Shown here: positions 1 through 7,892 of the stretch, in pieces | Layout of the letters: the number at the start of each line of letters is the position of its first letter | Numbering within the stretch: position 1 is the first letter of the stretch | Source: Nonomuraea sp. MG754425 | GTDB taxonomy: Bacteria > Actinomycetota > Actinomycetes > Streptosporangiales > Streptosporangiaceae | Assembly: GCF_021699195.1 (NCBI RefSeq) | Contig: NZ_SSXE01000081.1 | Coordinates: 1-39,340 of the forward strand | Length of the DNA: 39,340 bases | Reading direction: 5' to 3' | Notes under the pieces: model-generated | Told to the model about the DNA's origin: nothing | Database searches by the model: none | The model's input: the letters and a program-made list of their open reading frames with translations, nothing else | Translations under genes and position numbers: made by a program

Positions 1-135
1 GCCCCAACGCCAACCCCAACCCCGACACCGACACCGACACCGACGAGCAGCCAGACGGGCGGCTCGGGTCTCAGGACGCAACCCGGTTCGGCTGGGGACA
101 GGGGCAGGCGCCAGACCCGATCCCCCGGGCCGTGA
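1..135 (+). CDS. Possible C-terminal end of a Pro/Thr-rich protein (partial)
   Basis: Frame 1 is open from the window edge to a TGA at 133-135. It reads a run of Thr-Pro dipeptides (residues about 2-15), then Ser, Gln and Gly, then a basic end. Alternating Thr-Pro is typical of wall-spanning or linker tails of secreted actinobacterial proteins. The DNA is a short CCGACA/CCAACC repeat, so an open frame is also expected by chance, and the opposite strand reads Val-Gly repeats. The call rests only on composition and on the stop falling shortly before the convergent DUF6879 gene. Confidence 0.25.
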   Translation, partial: APTPTPTPTPTPTPTSSQTGGSGLRTQPGSAGDRGRRQTRSPGP

Positions 136-168
136 TTCGATTCGCCGACCCGGCCAGGAAGGCCGGGA

Positions 169-846
169 TCAGGCCGTTGGACCGCGCCCGGGTGCCGGCA
201 CTGAGCGCCCCGGCCGCCGGGTCAACGAACCGTCACGCCCTCGGACGGTCGCCCGGGGAGCGGGCAGCGGCACGATCTCGCGCTCGTAATAGGCCCGGAA
301 CTCCTCTCCCCCGGCATAGAGCTTGTCGAGCTCACCCCGGCAGGCGGCGATCACTTCCCGATCGTCGATCCGCCGCGCCCCGCTGTGCGTGCCCGAGTCG
401 TCGTAGGTCACCTCGTACATCGCCACTGTCCCGAGCACGACCAACTCGGGCAGCCGCCGACCGACCTCGATCTCGGCCACCTCGCCCGCGTCGAGCACCC
501 GCACCTGCTCCACGCTCGCCGCCCGCAGCGCCAGTACGTGCATCTCCCACTGCAGGTACGGCGTCACCGGCTGCTCGACGATCCTGATCCGCCGCCGGGG
601 GAAACGCTTGGCCGCCCGCTCGTGCTCGTGCCACACCCCGCGCCCGTCGTCGATGAGCTTGAGCGAGCGCTCCCAGTCGCCCTCCATCATCGCGACCCAG
701 CTCGGCTCGCCCGCCTCCTGGAAACTCTGGATGCGTTCGAGCTTCCAGAGGACGTCGTCGATCCGGTGGAAGTTGGGCCAGAAGTCGTCGAGATACTCAT
801 CCGCACTCAGCAGAACGCCCGGTATCTCCCGAATGCGCTCCAGCAT
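169..846 (-). CDS. DUF6879 family protein
   Basis: This 225-residue protein resembles the DUF6879 family, small actinobacterial proteins of unknown biochemical role usually found beside XRE/DUF5753 regulators. The resemblance lies in the central block: a Gly-Glu-Pro-Ser-Trp segment, a Trp about 20 residues later, an Arg-rich stretch followed by a Val-Glu-Gln-Pro-Val-Thr-Pro-Tyr-Leu-Gln-Trp-Glu core, and a late acidic strand region. The start was set at ATG 846 because an AGAGGG ribosome site lies nine bases before it; an ATG at 855 sits directly on that site. The last 35 residues are Arg/Pro-rich and look like a disordered tail. No XRE partner is visible here, so the gene stands alone. It lies 183 bases downstream of the VTC gene and probably has its own promoter. 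Confidence 0.72.
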   Translation of the reverse strand: MLERIREIPGVLLSADEYLDDFWPNFHRIDDVLWKLERIQSFQEAGEPSWVAMMEGDWERSLKLIDDGRGVWHEHERAAKRFPRRRIRIVEQPVTPYLQWEMHVLALRAASVEQVRVLDAGEVAEIEVGRRLPELVVLGTVAMYEVTYDDSGTHSGARRIDDREVIAACRGELDKLYAGGEEFRAYYEREIVPLPAPRATVRGRDGSLTRRPGRSVPAPGRGPTA

Positions 847-1029
847 CAGGCACATCCCTCTTGCCGAAGGCAGCCTGCCCCGCAGGACCACCACCAGGCG
901 TTCAGCGCGGCCGGTCAACACCGCCGACGATGATCGCCACCTGCACTCTCCGGTCAAGTCCCTGACTATCACCACGAAGTCGCTGTGTCGAGTTTCCGCA
1001 GGTCAGCGCGGGCGGGTCGAGCCCGTCGA

Positions 1030-2010
1030 TCAGCCACCACCTCCCGGCGACCACGACCGCTCACCGCCCCGGCTCGCCCCCGCCACACCGCCAATCGCTG
1101 GGCCCGTCGCTGAGCCTGTCACTGGGCCCGTCACTGGGCCCGTCACTGGGCCCGTCACTGGGCCCGTCGCCGAGCGTCCGTGCGGGTGCCCCTGCCAGAG
1201 CCCGGCCCCGGGTGTCCGCGCGGCCGGGCGTCGAGGACCCGGCCGATGGACGAGATACCGCTCCAGCACCGGCCGCCATCGGTTGGCGGGCAGGCCCCGC
1301 AGGGCGGCGACGGCGAGGCAGTACTTGCTCACGCTGACCGGCCGCACCCCCAGCCCGCGCAGGACCCTGTCGACCAGCGCCCGCCCGTCGGCCGACTTCG
1401 ACTCCAGCAGCACCAGGTCTCCCCTGGCCGGGACGACCCGCTCCCCCTCGCGGAACAGCAGCCCGGTGTCGCAGGTGACCCGGGCCGAGCCGGAGCGGTC
1501 GATGAGCGTCACCCGCCGGTAGTCGGTGGCCAGCACCGGCTCCAGGGTCTCGGGCGCGACGATGCGCAGCTCGCTCAGCAGCGTGTCGCGCACGAAGTCG
1601 AGGGCCCGGCTCGTGAGCGCATGGCACGGCACGTCGTCGTAGGGGATGCGGTGCTTGTCCGTGCTGCCCCGCGCGCCGTTGAGCTTGAGCTCCAGCCACT
1701 GGCCACCCCCGTCGAGGTAGGTGCGCGTGCGCAGCTTGAACCTGCGCCGCCGGTCCTGCCGATGCTGGTGGTAGGTGAGCAGGCCGGGGGTGTCGAAGTA
1801 GGTGGAGGTGTAGCGGAACTGCCGCCGCCCCCCGATCCGCAGCGCGTGGAAGCGGTCACCCAGCTCCGCCGCCAGCCGCGCCATGGTCGAGGCGGTCAGG
1901 ATGTACTTGCGGTCGACCCGGCTCATCAGCTCCGGCACGTCGTCGAGCCCGATCGCCGGCATCGTGGCGGCGGCCCCCGCGAGCAGCGCGTCCGCGTACA
2001 GCTCAGCCAT
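1030..2010 (-). CDS. VTC domain protein (polyphosphate polymerase-like)
   Basis: 326 residues with a VTC domain, the CYTH-like tunnel fold that in yeast Vtc4 makes polyphosphate from ATP. Visible family features are Arg-Val-Asp-Arg-Lys-Tyr (about 31-36), the Tyr-Phe-Asp-Thr-Pro segment (about 71-75), a basic Arg-Phe-Lys-Leu-Arg-Thr-Arg strand (about 89-95) and Glu-Leu-Lys-Leu (about 106-109), matching the alternating basic and acidic residues that line the tunnel. After about residue 255 the domain gives way to a Pro/Arg/Gly-rich tail with a Thr-Gly-Pro-Val repeat encoded by a 12-bp tandem repeat. It follows the DUF4956 gene by 57 bases, a pairing common in bacteria, and is probably the last gene of the operon read from 5148. 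The true product in bacteria is unproven. Start ATG 2010 has an upstream GGAAGGGGG. Confidence 0.85.
   Translation of the reverse strand: MAELYADALLAGAAATMPAIGLDDVPELMSRVDRKYILTASTMARLAAELGDRFHALRIGGRRQFRYTSTYFDTPGLLTYHQHRQDRRRRFKLRTRTYLDGGGQWLELKLNGARGSTDKHRIPYDDVPCHALTSRALDFVRDTLLSELRIVAPETLEPVLATDYRRVTLIDRSGSARVTCDTGLLFREGERVVPARGDLVLLESKSADGRALVDRVLRGLGVRPVSVSKYCLAVAALRGLPANRWRPVLERYLVHRPGPRRPAARTPGAGLWQGHPHGRSATGPVTGPVTGPVTGPVTGSATGPAIGGVAGASRGGERSWSPGGGG
1096..1167 (-). repeat. 12-bp tandem repeat in the VTC gene
   Basis: Six head-to-tail 12-bp units. The four at 1120-1167 are identical (CACTGGGCCCGT on the plus strand) and the two at 1096-1119 are variants. Read on the minus strand they encode Thr-Gly-Pro-Val four times, then Thr-Gly-Ser-Ala and Thr-Gly-Pro-Ala. 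The unit length is a multiple of three, so copy-number change by slippage would lengthen or shorten the tail without breaking the frame. Confidence 0.95.
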
Positions 2011-2067
2011 CGACGGCCCCCTTCCCCGACGACACCGGTCTCCTCGGCGTGTTCCCGGCGTAGACCC

Positions 2068-2625
2068 TCATCGCGCACCCACCCTCGAGTTCGGCACCAT
2101 GTAGCGGACGTCCACCACCGTCACATCCCGTACGTAGTCCACCTGTGTGACCTCGCACTGCAGCACCCGCGCCCGCAGCCGGCTCTCCAGATCGACCTTC
2201 AGCGCCTCCGGGTCGGCGTGCACCACGTCGAGCGTCACGACCTGATGGCGGGTACGCCCCAGCAGGCTCTGGTGGTCGGCGATCCACATCACGGTCAGCA
2301 GCACGGCGTTCAGCGCGAGCGCTGTCAGCGGCCACATGCCGGCGATGCCGTTGACCAGGCCCAGCACGAGCGCGACGAAGTAGTAGGCGATCTCCTGCTG
2401 GGTGATCTCGCTGGACCGCAGCCGGATGATCGACAGCACGCCGAACAGCCCGAACCCGACGGCGATGTCGATCCGCTGCACCAGCAGCAGCGACACGACC
2501 GCGAAGATGCCCACGTTGAGCGCGATGTAGGCGAACAGCAGATCACGCCGGTGGTGGCGCCGATAGTAGAGCCCGTAGGCGAGCACGACGATCGACACGA
2601 CGTCCATCATGAGTCCGGTTGCCAC
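2068..2625 (-). CDS. DUF4956 family membrane protein
   Basis: 185 residues with hydrophobic segments at about 5-20, 28-48, 54-68 and 80-112, followed by a soluble C-terminal region. The signature Ile-Ile-Arg-Leu-Arg-Ser (about 67-72) and Glu-Ile-Ala-Tyr-Tyr-Phe are characteristic of DUF4956, a family usually encoded beside VTC proteins and sometimes CotH kinases; no CotH gene is visible here. GTG 2625 is the start because GGAGGGAG lies about eight bases upstream; an in-frame ATG at 2610 lacks one. It sits 70 bases after the response regulator and 57 bases before the VTC gene on the same strand. The likely role is a membrane partner of the VTC protein; its biochemical activity is unknown. Confidence 0.85.
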   Translation of the reverse strand: MATGLMMDVVSIVVLAYGLYYRRHHRRDLLFAYIALNVGIFAVVSLLLVQRIDIAVGFGLFGVLSIIRLRSSEITQQEIAYYFVALVLGLVNGIAGMWPLTALALNAVLLTVMWIADHQSLLGRTRHQVVTLDVVHADPEALKVDLESRLRARVLQCEVTQVDYVRDVTVVDVRYMVPNSRVGAR

Positions 2626-2695
2626 AACCGCTCCCTCCGTAGCGTTCCTGATGAACAGCCTGGCGGTGGGGCGTGAAGCGACCGTGAGCTGATGA

Positions 2696-3358
2696 TTAGG
2701 CGACTCTCATGCGGTAACCGGTGCCGCGGACGGTCTCGATGCGGTCGGCGCCGATCTTGCGCCGCAGGTAGCGCACGTAGACGTCCACCACGTTGGAGCC
2801 GGGGTCGAAGTCGAACCCCCACACGTGGCTGAGGAGCTGCTCTCTCGTCAGCACCTGGTCGGGGTGCCGGCAGAAGATCTCCGCCAGCGCGAACTCCCTG
2901 GTGGACAGGTCGACCGCGCGCTCCCCGACGTAGACCCGCCGCGTACGCAGGTCGAGCGACAGGTCGGACACCCGCAGCACGGTCACCTCCGGCGTGCGGT
3001 CGGCCCGCAGCCGCAGCCGCACCCGGGCGAGGAGCTCCTCGAAGGCGAAGGGCTTGGCGATGTAGTCGTCGGCCCCGCCCTCCAGCCCCGCCACCGTGTC
3101 GCTCACGCTGTCACGCGCGGTCAGAATGATCACCGGGATGGTCACCATGGACTCCCGCAGCCGCCGCAACACCGTGAACCCGTCGCTCAGCGGCAGGCCG
3201 ATGTCGAGGATGAGCAGGTCGAAGCCGCCCGCCCCGGCCAGGTCGTAGGCCGCGGCCCCGTCTCCCACCACGGCGGTCACGAAGCCGTTGGCCCGCAGGC
3301 CCTTCTCCACGAAGGACGCGATGCGGGCTTCGTCCTCGGCGATCAGAATCCGGTTCAA
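2696..3358 (-). CDS. OmpR/PhoB-type two-component response regulator
   Basis: A 220-residue regulator of standard OmpR length. The receiver domain has the acidic pocket Ala-Glu-Asp-Glu (7-10), phospho-acceptor Asp52 in Leu-Asp-Ile-Gly-Leu-Pro, Thr80 and Lys102 in Ala-Lys-Pro-Phe. The C-terminal winged helix (about 125-220) ends with the typical Val-Arg-Tyr-Leu-Arg-Arg-Lys-Ile and Arg-Gly-Thr-Gly-Tyr-Arg. I place the start at TTG 3358, which shares TTGA with the kinase stop and has GGAGG five bases upstream. An upstream GTG in frame would sit on that ribosome site. This implies translational coupling to the kinase. The order (accessory protein, kinase, regulator, DUF4956, VTC) suggests it controls its own operon. 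Confidence 0.93.
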   Translation of the reverse strand: MNRILIAEDEARIASFVEKGLRANGFVTAVVGDGAAAYDLAGAGGFDLLILDIGLPLSDGFTVLRRLRESMVTIPVIILTARDSVSDTVAGLEGGADDYIAKPFAFEELLARVRLRLRADRTPEVTVLRVSDLSLDLRTRRVYVGERAVDLSTREFALAEIFCRHPDQVLTREQLLSHVWGFDFDPGSNVVDVYVRYLRRKIGADRIETVRGTGYRMRVA

Positions 3359-4764
3359 CCCAGCCTCCACAACTCCCACAACGGAAGGGACATGACGAAA
3401 CAGGCCCCTCCCCCGGGAGCCTCCGTAACCTGTACCGTGCCGCCGTGCGCCTGCGCGATGGAACGCACGATGGCCAGGCCGAGACCGGCCCCGTCGTGCG
3501 CGCCGGTACGGCCGGCGCCGCGGACGAACCGCCCGAAGATGCGCTCCCGCTCGGCCGGCGCGACCCCGGGACCGCTGTCGCGCACCCACAGCTCGACGCG
3601 CCCGTCGCGGACGGCGGAGCCGACGGCGATCAGGTCGTCGTCGGTGGTGTGGCGCACGGCGTTGGCCACGAGCTGCATGAGCGCCTGCGTGAGCCGCTGG
3701 CGGTCGGCCGGCAGGCGGGCCTCGGCCACCTCGTCGACCCGCCACTGCCGCTCGCCGAGCGCGCGCGCCTTGGCGACCACGCTGACCGTGAGGTCGGCCA
3801 GCTCGACGTTGTCGAGCGCGAGGAAGCCCGGCTGCTCCGCCTTGGCGAGGGTGAGGAGGTCGTCGACGATGCGGTTCATCCGGTCGAGCTCGTCGGTGAC
3901 CAGGGCGAGGGTCTCGGCCCGGTCGTCGGGATCGTCGCCCATCAGCTCCAGGTGGCCGCGCACGACCGTGATCGGGGTGCGCAGCTCGTGACCGGCGTCG
4001 TCCATGAAGTGGCGCTGCACGACGAATGCCTGTTCGAGCCGGTCGAGCATGTGGTTGAAGGTGGACGCCAGCGCGGCCACGTCGTCGTCGCCCGGCACGT
4101 CGAGCCGGCGGGTGAGGTCGCTGGAGTCGCTGATCTGCTCGGCCGTCTGGCGGACGAGCCGCACCGGCGCCAGCACCTGCCCCGCCACGAACCAGCCGGC
4201 CGCCCCCGCCAGCGTGAGCGCCGCCAGCGCGGACAGCCCGAGCACGCCCACCGCGTCGACGATCTCGGCGCGATGCAGGTCGTAGAAGTGCGCCACGACG
4301 AAATGCCCGCGCCGGGTGTCGCCGGCCACGCTCACCGGGATCACCGCGTAGTGGACCGTTCCCCGCGCGGTCTCCATCTCGTGCCGCTCGACCTTGGACG
4401 CCCCGGCCATCCGGGCGACCAGCGCGTCATCGGTGTCGAGGCGTACGGGCGGCGGAATCGCGGTGATCTTGTGGGCCTTGCCGTCGATGATGCTGAAGAA
4501 GGTCTCCCACCGGTCGGGCGCGTTGAGCTGGAGGTAGCCGACCAGCAGGTTCTCGAGGTCGATGAGCGGCTTGCCGGCCTGCTGGTCGAGGGCGGAGCCG
4601 GCGTAGCGGCGCAGCTTCTCGACCTCGTTGCCCAGCTCCAGCTCCATCCGGTGGTCGAGCCGGGTGAGCAGGGTGGACCAGGTCACGGACACGGCGACGC
4701 CCAGGGCGAGACCGACGACGGCGAGCATCCAGCCCACGATCCGGGCGCGGGCGCTCAGCCGCAT
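3355..4764 (-). CDS. Two-component sensor histidine kinase
   Basis: 469 residues. A first membrane helix (about 9-29) and a second (about 170-195) bracket an extracytoplasmic sensor of about 140 residues. HAMP follows (about 196-248), with the H-box His259 in Asp-Asp-Ala-Gly-His-Glu-Leu-Arg-Thr-Pro. The ATPase domain shows the N-box Asn368, G1 Asp-Ser-Gly-Pro-Gly (396-400), F-box Ile-Phe-Gly-Arg-Phe and G2 Gly-Ala-Gly-Leu-Gly-Leu. All catalytic motifs look intact. ATG 4764 has GGGGAG six bases before it and lies 12 bases after the stop of the acidic accessory gene. The stop overlaps the regulator start. The sensed signal is unknown; an acidic membrane partner and a VTC target would fit an envelope or cation stimulus, which is inference. 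Confidence 0.93.
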   Translation of the reverse strand: MRLSARARIVGWMLAVVGLALGVAVSVTWSTLLTRLDHRMELELGNEVEKLRRYAGSALDQQAGKPLIDLENLLVGYLQLNAPDRWETFFSIIDGKAHKITAIPPPVRLDTDDALVARMAGASKVERHEMETARGTVHYAVIPVSVAGDTRRGHFVVAHFYDLHRAEIVDAVGVLGLSALAALTLAGAAGWFVAGQVLAPVRLVRQTAEQISDSSDLTRRLDVPGDDDVAALASTFNHMLDRLEQAFVVQRHFMDDAGHELRTPITVVRGHLELMGDDPDDRAETLALVTDELDRMNRIVDDLLTLAKAEQPGFLALDNVELADLTVSVVAKARALGERQWRVDEVAEARLPADRQRLTQALMQLVANAVRHTTDDDLIAVGSAVRDGRVELWVRDSGPGVAPAERERIFGRFVRGAGRTGAHDGAGLGLAIVRSIAQAHGGTVQVTEAPGGGACFVMSLPLWELWRLG

Positions 4765-4776
4765 GTGCTCTCCCCA

Positions 4777-5148
4777 TCAGTCGTCGCCGTCATCTTCGCC
4801 ATCATCGTCGTCGCCGCCGTCGTCGTCGCCCCCCGGGCTGGGCGGGGGCGGCTGCACCGGCTCGGCCTTCGCCCGGCGCGGCGTCGGCCGCAGGTCGCTC
4901 CCGGTGGGCCCGGAAGCGGGCCCGGAAGCGGATTCGGAGGCGCGCCCCCCACCGGACGGGGACGACGACGGCACGGCTGAGGGCGCGGGCGAGCGCGTGA
5001 ACGAGGACGAGGACGAGGACGACGGCGAGACCACGACGGGCCCGCCGAGATCGAGCTCCTCGTCGGCCGCCCGCACCAGCCCCACCGAGATGACCCCGGC
5101 CGCCATCACTCCCAGGGTGAGGAGGAGCATCGTTCCCCGAAGTTTCAT
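4777..5148 (-). CDS. Small membrane-anchored Ser/Pro- and Asp-rich protein
   Basis: 123 residues starting at ATG 5148. One hydrophobic segment (about 6-26) acts as signal or anchor. The rest looks disordered: a Ser run (42-49), Ser/Pro/Gly repeats (50-90), a Pro run (100-104) and a C-terminal Asp/Gly block (108-123) with eleven Asp and one Glu. I do not recognise a family. It is the first gene of the two-component operon, 12 bases before the kinase, so an accessory role in sensing, for example binding cations or polycations near the kinase sensor, is plausible but unproven. A GTG at 5181 would extend the N-terminus but lacks a ribosome site. Low complexity weakens the coding evidence; position and the anchor support it. 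Confidence 0.62.
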   Translation of the reverse strand: MKLRGTMLLLTLGVMAAGVISVGLVRAADEELDLGGPVVVSPSSSSSSSFTRSPAPSAVPSSSPSGGGRASESASGPASGPTGSDLRPTPRRAKAEPVQPPPPSPGGDDDGGDDDDGEDDGDD

Positions 5149-5190
5149 GGACCCGACTCTGACGCCCTTCGAGGAGACCACGCTGAAGCA

Positions 5191-5212
5191 CAGATGAGAA
5201 ACCTCTCATCTG
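5191..5212. promoter_or_regulatory. Perfect 9-bp inverted repeat between divergent operons
   Basis: Arms CAGATGAGA (5191-5199) and TCTCATCTG (5204-5212) pair perfectly across AACC. The repeat lies 43-64 bases upstream of the accessory-kinase-regulator operon and about 86 bases upstream of the ABC importer genes. It sits between two start regions, not after a gene, which favours an operator over a terminator. TCTCA-type half-sites occur in targets of MprA-like OmpR regulators, so autoregulation by the neighbouring regulator is a reasonable hypothesis. Confidence 0.55.
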
Positions 5213-5297
5213 CCTGCCGTCGCCCGCACGAGAACCTCGTTACCGGCGTGACTTCTGGGGCGTTTGAGGCGTGGAATCACGGTTAAGTCTTCGAGGG

Positions 5298-5951
5298 ATG
5301 AACCTGTGGGAGTACGTCAAGGATCGATGGGACCTCATCGCCTTCGAAGCGGCGCAGCACGCCAGCATGGTCGCCCAGTGTGTCCTGGTCGCGGCCGTCC
5401 TCGGCGTGCTCATCGGCGTCGCCACCTACCGCAGCCCGCGCACGTCCGCCTTCGCCACGGCCACCGCGGGGGTGCTGTTCACGATCCCGTCGCTGGCGCT
5501 GCTCGGCCTGCTGATCCCACCGCTCGGCCTGGGGGTGGCGCCGAGCGTGACCGCGATCGTCGTGTACGCGCTGCTGCCCATCATCCGCAACACCGTCGTC
5601 GGCCTGCGCGGCGTCGATCCGCTGCTGGTGGACGCCGCCCGCGGCATCGGCATGAGCCGCCGCAGATCGCTCACCAGGGTCGAACTCCCGCTGGCCTGGC
5701 CCGTGATCCTGACCGGCATCCGGGTCGCCACCCAGCTCGCGATGGGCATCGGCGCCGTGGCCGCGTACGTGTCGGGCCCCGGCCTGGGTGAGCAGATCTT
5801 CTCGGGGCTGGCCAGGCTGGGCGGTGCGAACGCGGTCAACTCAGCGCTGACCGGCACGATCGGGGTGGCGATCCTCGCGCTCCTCTTCGACGGCTGCCTG
5901 GTCCTGCTCGGCCGGCTCACCACTCCGGGAACGCGGGCCGCCCGTGGCTGA
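5298..5951 (+). CDS. Osmolyte/betaine ABC transporter permease (first)
   Basis: 217 residues with about five to six hydrophobic segments and the binding-protein-dependent permease signature at about 112-134 (Asp-Ala-Ala-Arg-Gly-Ile-Gly-Met-Ser through Glu-Leu-Pro), which contacts the ATPase. The block Leu-Leu-Pro-Ile-Ile-Arg-Asn-Thr is typical of OpuB/OpuC/OsmU permeases for glycine betaine, choline or carnitine. It shares this block with the second permease at 7116, so the two probably form a heterodimer. The start is uncertain: ATG 5298 directly abuts GAGGG, and a GTG at 5271 adds nine residues. A TTAAGT about nine bases before the ATG could be a -10 of a nearly leaderless transcript. Its end overlaps the ATPase gene by eight bases. 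Confidence 0.88.
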   Translation: MNLWEYVKDRWDLIAFEAAQHASMVAQCVLVAAVLGVLIGVATYRSPRTSAFATATAGVLFTIPSLALLGLLIPPLGLGVAPSVTAIVVYALLPIIRNTVVGLRGVDPLLVDAARGIGMSRRRSLTRVELPLAWPVILTGIRVATQLAMGIGAVAAYVSGPGLGEQIFSGLARLGGANAVNSALTGTIGVAILALLFDGCLVLLGRLTTPGTRAARG

Positions 5952-7119
5952 CCAGGTAACCGGCGGGGTGCCGATCGAGCTGCGGAAGGTGACCAAGTCC
6001 TTCCCCGGCGGCGGCGAGCCCGCCGTCCGAGAGCTGGACCTGAGCATCCCGGCGGGTGAGATCGTGGTCCTGCTCGGCCCGTCCGGCTGCGGCAAGACGA
6101 CCACCATGCGGATGATCAACCGCCTGATCGAGCCGACCGCCGGCGACATCCTCATCGGCGGCCAGAACTCCCGCGACATCGACCCCGACCGCCTGCGCAG
6201 GCACATCGGGTACGTCATCCAGCAGGCCGGCCTGTTCCCCCACATGACGGTGGCCGCCAACGTCGCCCAGGTGCCGAAGATGCTCGGCTGGGGCCGCGAG
6301 CGCGTCGCCGAGCGCGTGGACGAACTGCTCACGCTGGTCGGCCTGGAGCCGCAGACGTTCCGCGACAGCTATCCGCGCCAGCTCTCCGGCGGCCAGCAAC
6401 AGCGGGTCGGCGTGGCCAGGGCCCTGGCGGCCGACCCGCCCGTGCTGCTCATGGACGAGCCGTTCGGCGCCCTCGACCCCATCAGCCGCGAACGCATCCA
6501 GGACGAACTGCTCCGCCTCCAGGAAGAACTGGCCAAGACCATCGTCTTCGTCACGCACGACGTGGACGAGGCGCTCAAGATCGGCGACCACATCGCGGTC
6601 ATGCAGCGTCCCGGGCACATCGTGCAGTACGCCAGACCGGCCGAGATCCTCACGAACCCGGCCAGCGACTACGTCGAGCAGTTCCTGGGCGGCGGCTCCT
6701 CGATGCGGCTGCTGCGCCTGACCCAGGTGGGCGACATCGAGCTCGACCGGGTGCCGTCCGCCTCGGAGGACATGGACGCGCGCGACCTGCTGCGCGAGGT
6801 CGAGCTCGACGGCCGCGGCTACGCCCTGGTCCTCGACGGGATGCGCCGCCCGCTCAGGTGGCTGGCCCAGACCGACCTCGAAACGCTGAACGGCCCGGTC
6901 GGCACCGCCGGCGCCCCCGTCACCAGCACGATCGGCCACCGCATGACCCTCCAGGACGCCCTGGAGACGCTGCTCAACAGCGACACCGACATCGTGCCCG
7001 TGCTCGGCAGGCGGCGGGCGTACGCGGGGGCGCTGTCGCTGGCGACGGTGCAGAACGCGATCCAGTCGATCAAGGCGCGCGAGCGGGAGCGCCGCCTGCG
7101 CAGGGGCGAGGCCCGGTGA
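5944..7119 (+). CDS. Osmolyte/betaine ABC transporter ATP-binding protein with CBS domains
   Basis: 391 residues. The nucleotide-binding domain has Walker A Gly-Pro-Ser-Gly-Cys-Gly-Lys-Thr (45-52), a Q-loop near 93, signature Leu-Ser-Gly-Gly-Gln (147-151), Walker B Leu-Leu-Met-Asp-Glu-Pro (168-173) and switch His205. From about residue 255 a C-terminal region resembles paired CBS domains, as in OpuCA/OpuA, where they sense ionic strength or bind cyclic-di-AMP. The first repeat (about 260-310) is diverged; the second (about 320-375) has the clearer pattern. GTG 5944 overlaps the upstream permease stop and the final GTGA overlaps the next permease start, so the genes are translationally coupled. 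It energises import of compatible solutes. Confidence 0.93.
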   Translation: MADQVTGGVPIELRKVTKSFPGGGEPAVRELDLSIPAGEIVVLLGPSGCGKTTTMRMINRLIEPTAGDILIGGQNSRDIDPDRLRRHIGYVIQQAGLFPHMTVAANVAQVPKMLGWGRERVAERVDELLTLVGLEPQTFRDSYPRQLSGGQQQRVGVARALAADPPVLLMDEPFGALDPISRERIQDELLRLQEELAKTIVFVTHDVDEALKIGDHIAVMQRPGHIVQYARPAEILTNPASDYVEQFLGGGSSMRLLRLTQVGDIELDRVPSASEDMDARDLLREVELDGRGYALVLDGMRRPLRWLAQTDLETLNGPVGTAGAPVTSTIGHRMTLQDALETLLNSDTDIVPVLGRRRAYAGALSLATVQNAIQSIKARERERRLRRGEAR

Positions 7120-7892
7120 CGGTCGAGAGCGCGGCGGCCAAGGAGGCCACCGTCCCGGAGCCGCGGATCGGGCGGTCGTGGCGGGTGATCGTGCCGCCGC
7201 TGTGCTACCTCGCCGTGGCCGTGGCGATGGTGGCCTACACGCAGATCGTGCCGCTCGACAGCATCGAACGCGGCTCGCTCAACCTGCCGTACCTGCTCAG
7301 GCGCACGTGGCAGCACATCGAGCTGGTGTTCTTCTCGACCGTGCTGGTGCTGGCGGTGGCGCTGCCGCTGGGCGTGCTGCTCACGCGGCGCGGGCTGCGC
7401 CGGGCCACGCCGATCGTGCTGGGCCTGGTCAACCTGGGTCAGGCCACCCCGGCGGTGGGCCTGGTGGTGCTGCTGGCGGTGCTGTTCCAGATCGGCTTCT
7501 GGACGGCGGTGGCGGCGCTGTTCGCCTACAGCCTGCTGCCGACGCTGCGTAACACGATGGTGGGGATCGAGCAGGTGGACCCGCGGCTGGTGGACGCCGG
7601 GCGCGGCATCGGCATGTCGGCGGCCGGGGTGCTGTTCAAGGTCGAGCTGCCGATGGCGGCGCCGGTCATCCTGTCCGGCGTGCGGACCACGCTGGTGCTG
7701 AACGTGGGCACGGCGGGCATCGCGGCGTTCATCGGGTCCGGCGGTCTCGGCGATCTCATCACCACGGGCGTCAGCACGCAGCGCAACCTGGTCCTGATCA
7801 CGGGATGCGTGCTGATCGCGGTGCTGGCCCTGCTCATCGACTGGCTGGCCGGGCTCGCGCAGCGCGTCCTGTCGCCGAAAGGGCTGGCGTGA
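7116..7892 (+). CDS. Osmolyte/betaine ABC transporter permease (second)
   Basis: 258 residues starting at GTG 7116, whose GTGA overlaps the ATPase stop. About 20 polar residues precede the first membrane helix (about 24-42), a longer N-terminus than the first permease. The coupling motif lies at about 160-183 (Asp-Ala-Gly-Arg-Gly-Ile-Gly-Met-Ser through Glu-Leu-Pro-Met). It shares Leu-Leu-Pro-x-x-Arg-Asn-Thr and Val-Asp-Pro-x-Leu-Val-Asp with the permease at 5298, consistent with an ancestral duplication. Its own GTGA overlaps the binding-protein gene. The role is the second half of the membrane channel for glycine betaine, choline or a related solute. Confidence 0.92.
   Translation: MTVESAAAKEATVPEPRIGRSWRVIVPPLCYLAVAVAMVAYTQIVPLDSIERGSLNLPYLLRRTWQHIELVFFSTVLVLAVALPLGVLLTRRGLRRATPIVLGLVNLGQATPAVGLVVLLAVLFQIGFWTAVAALFAYSLLPTLRNTMVGIEQVDPRLVDAGRGIGMSAAGVLFKVELPMAAPVILSGVRTTLVLNVGTAGIAAFIGSGGLGDLITTGVSTQRNLVLITGCVLIAVLALLIDWLAGLAQRVLSPKGLA

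Noticed and set aside
1096..1167. Repeat array resembling a CRISPR
   Set aside because: Units are 12 bp, directly adjacent with no spacers, and lie in frame inside the VTC gene.
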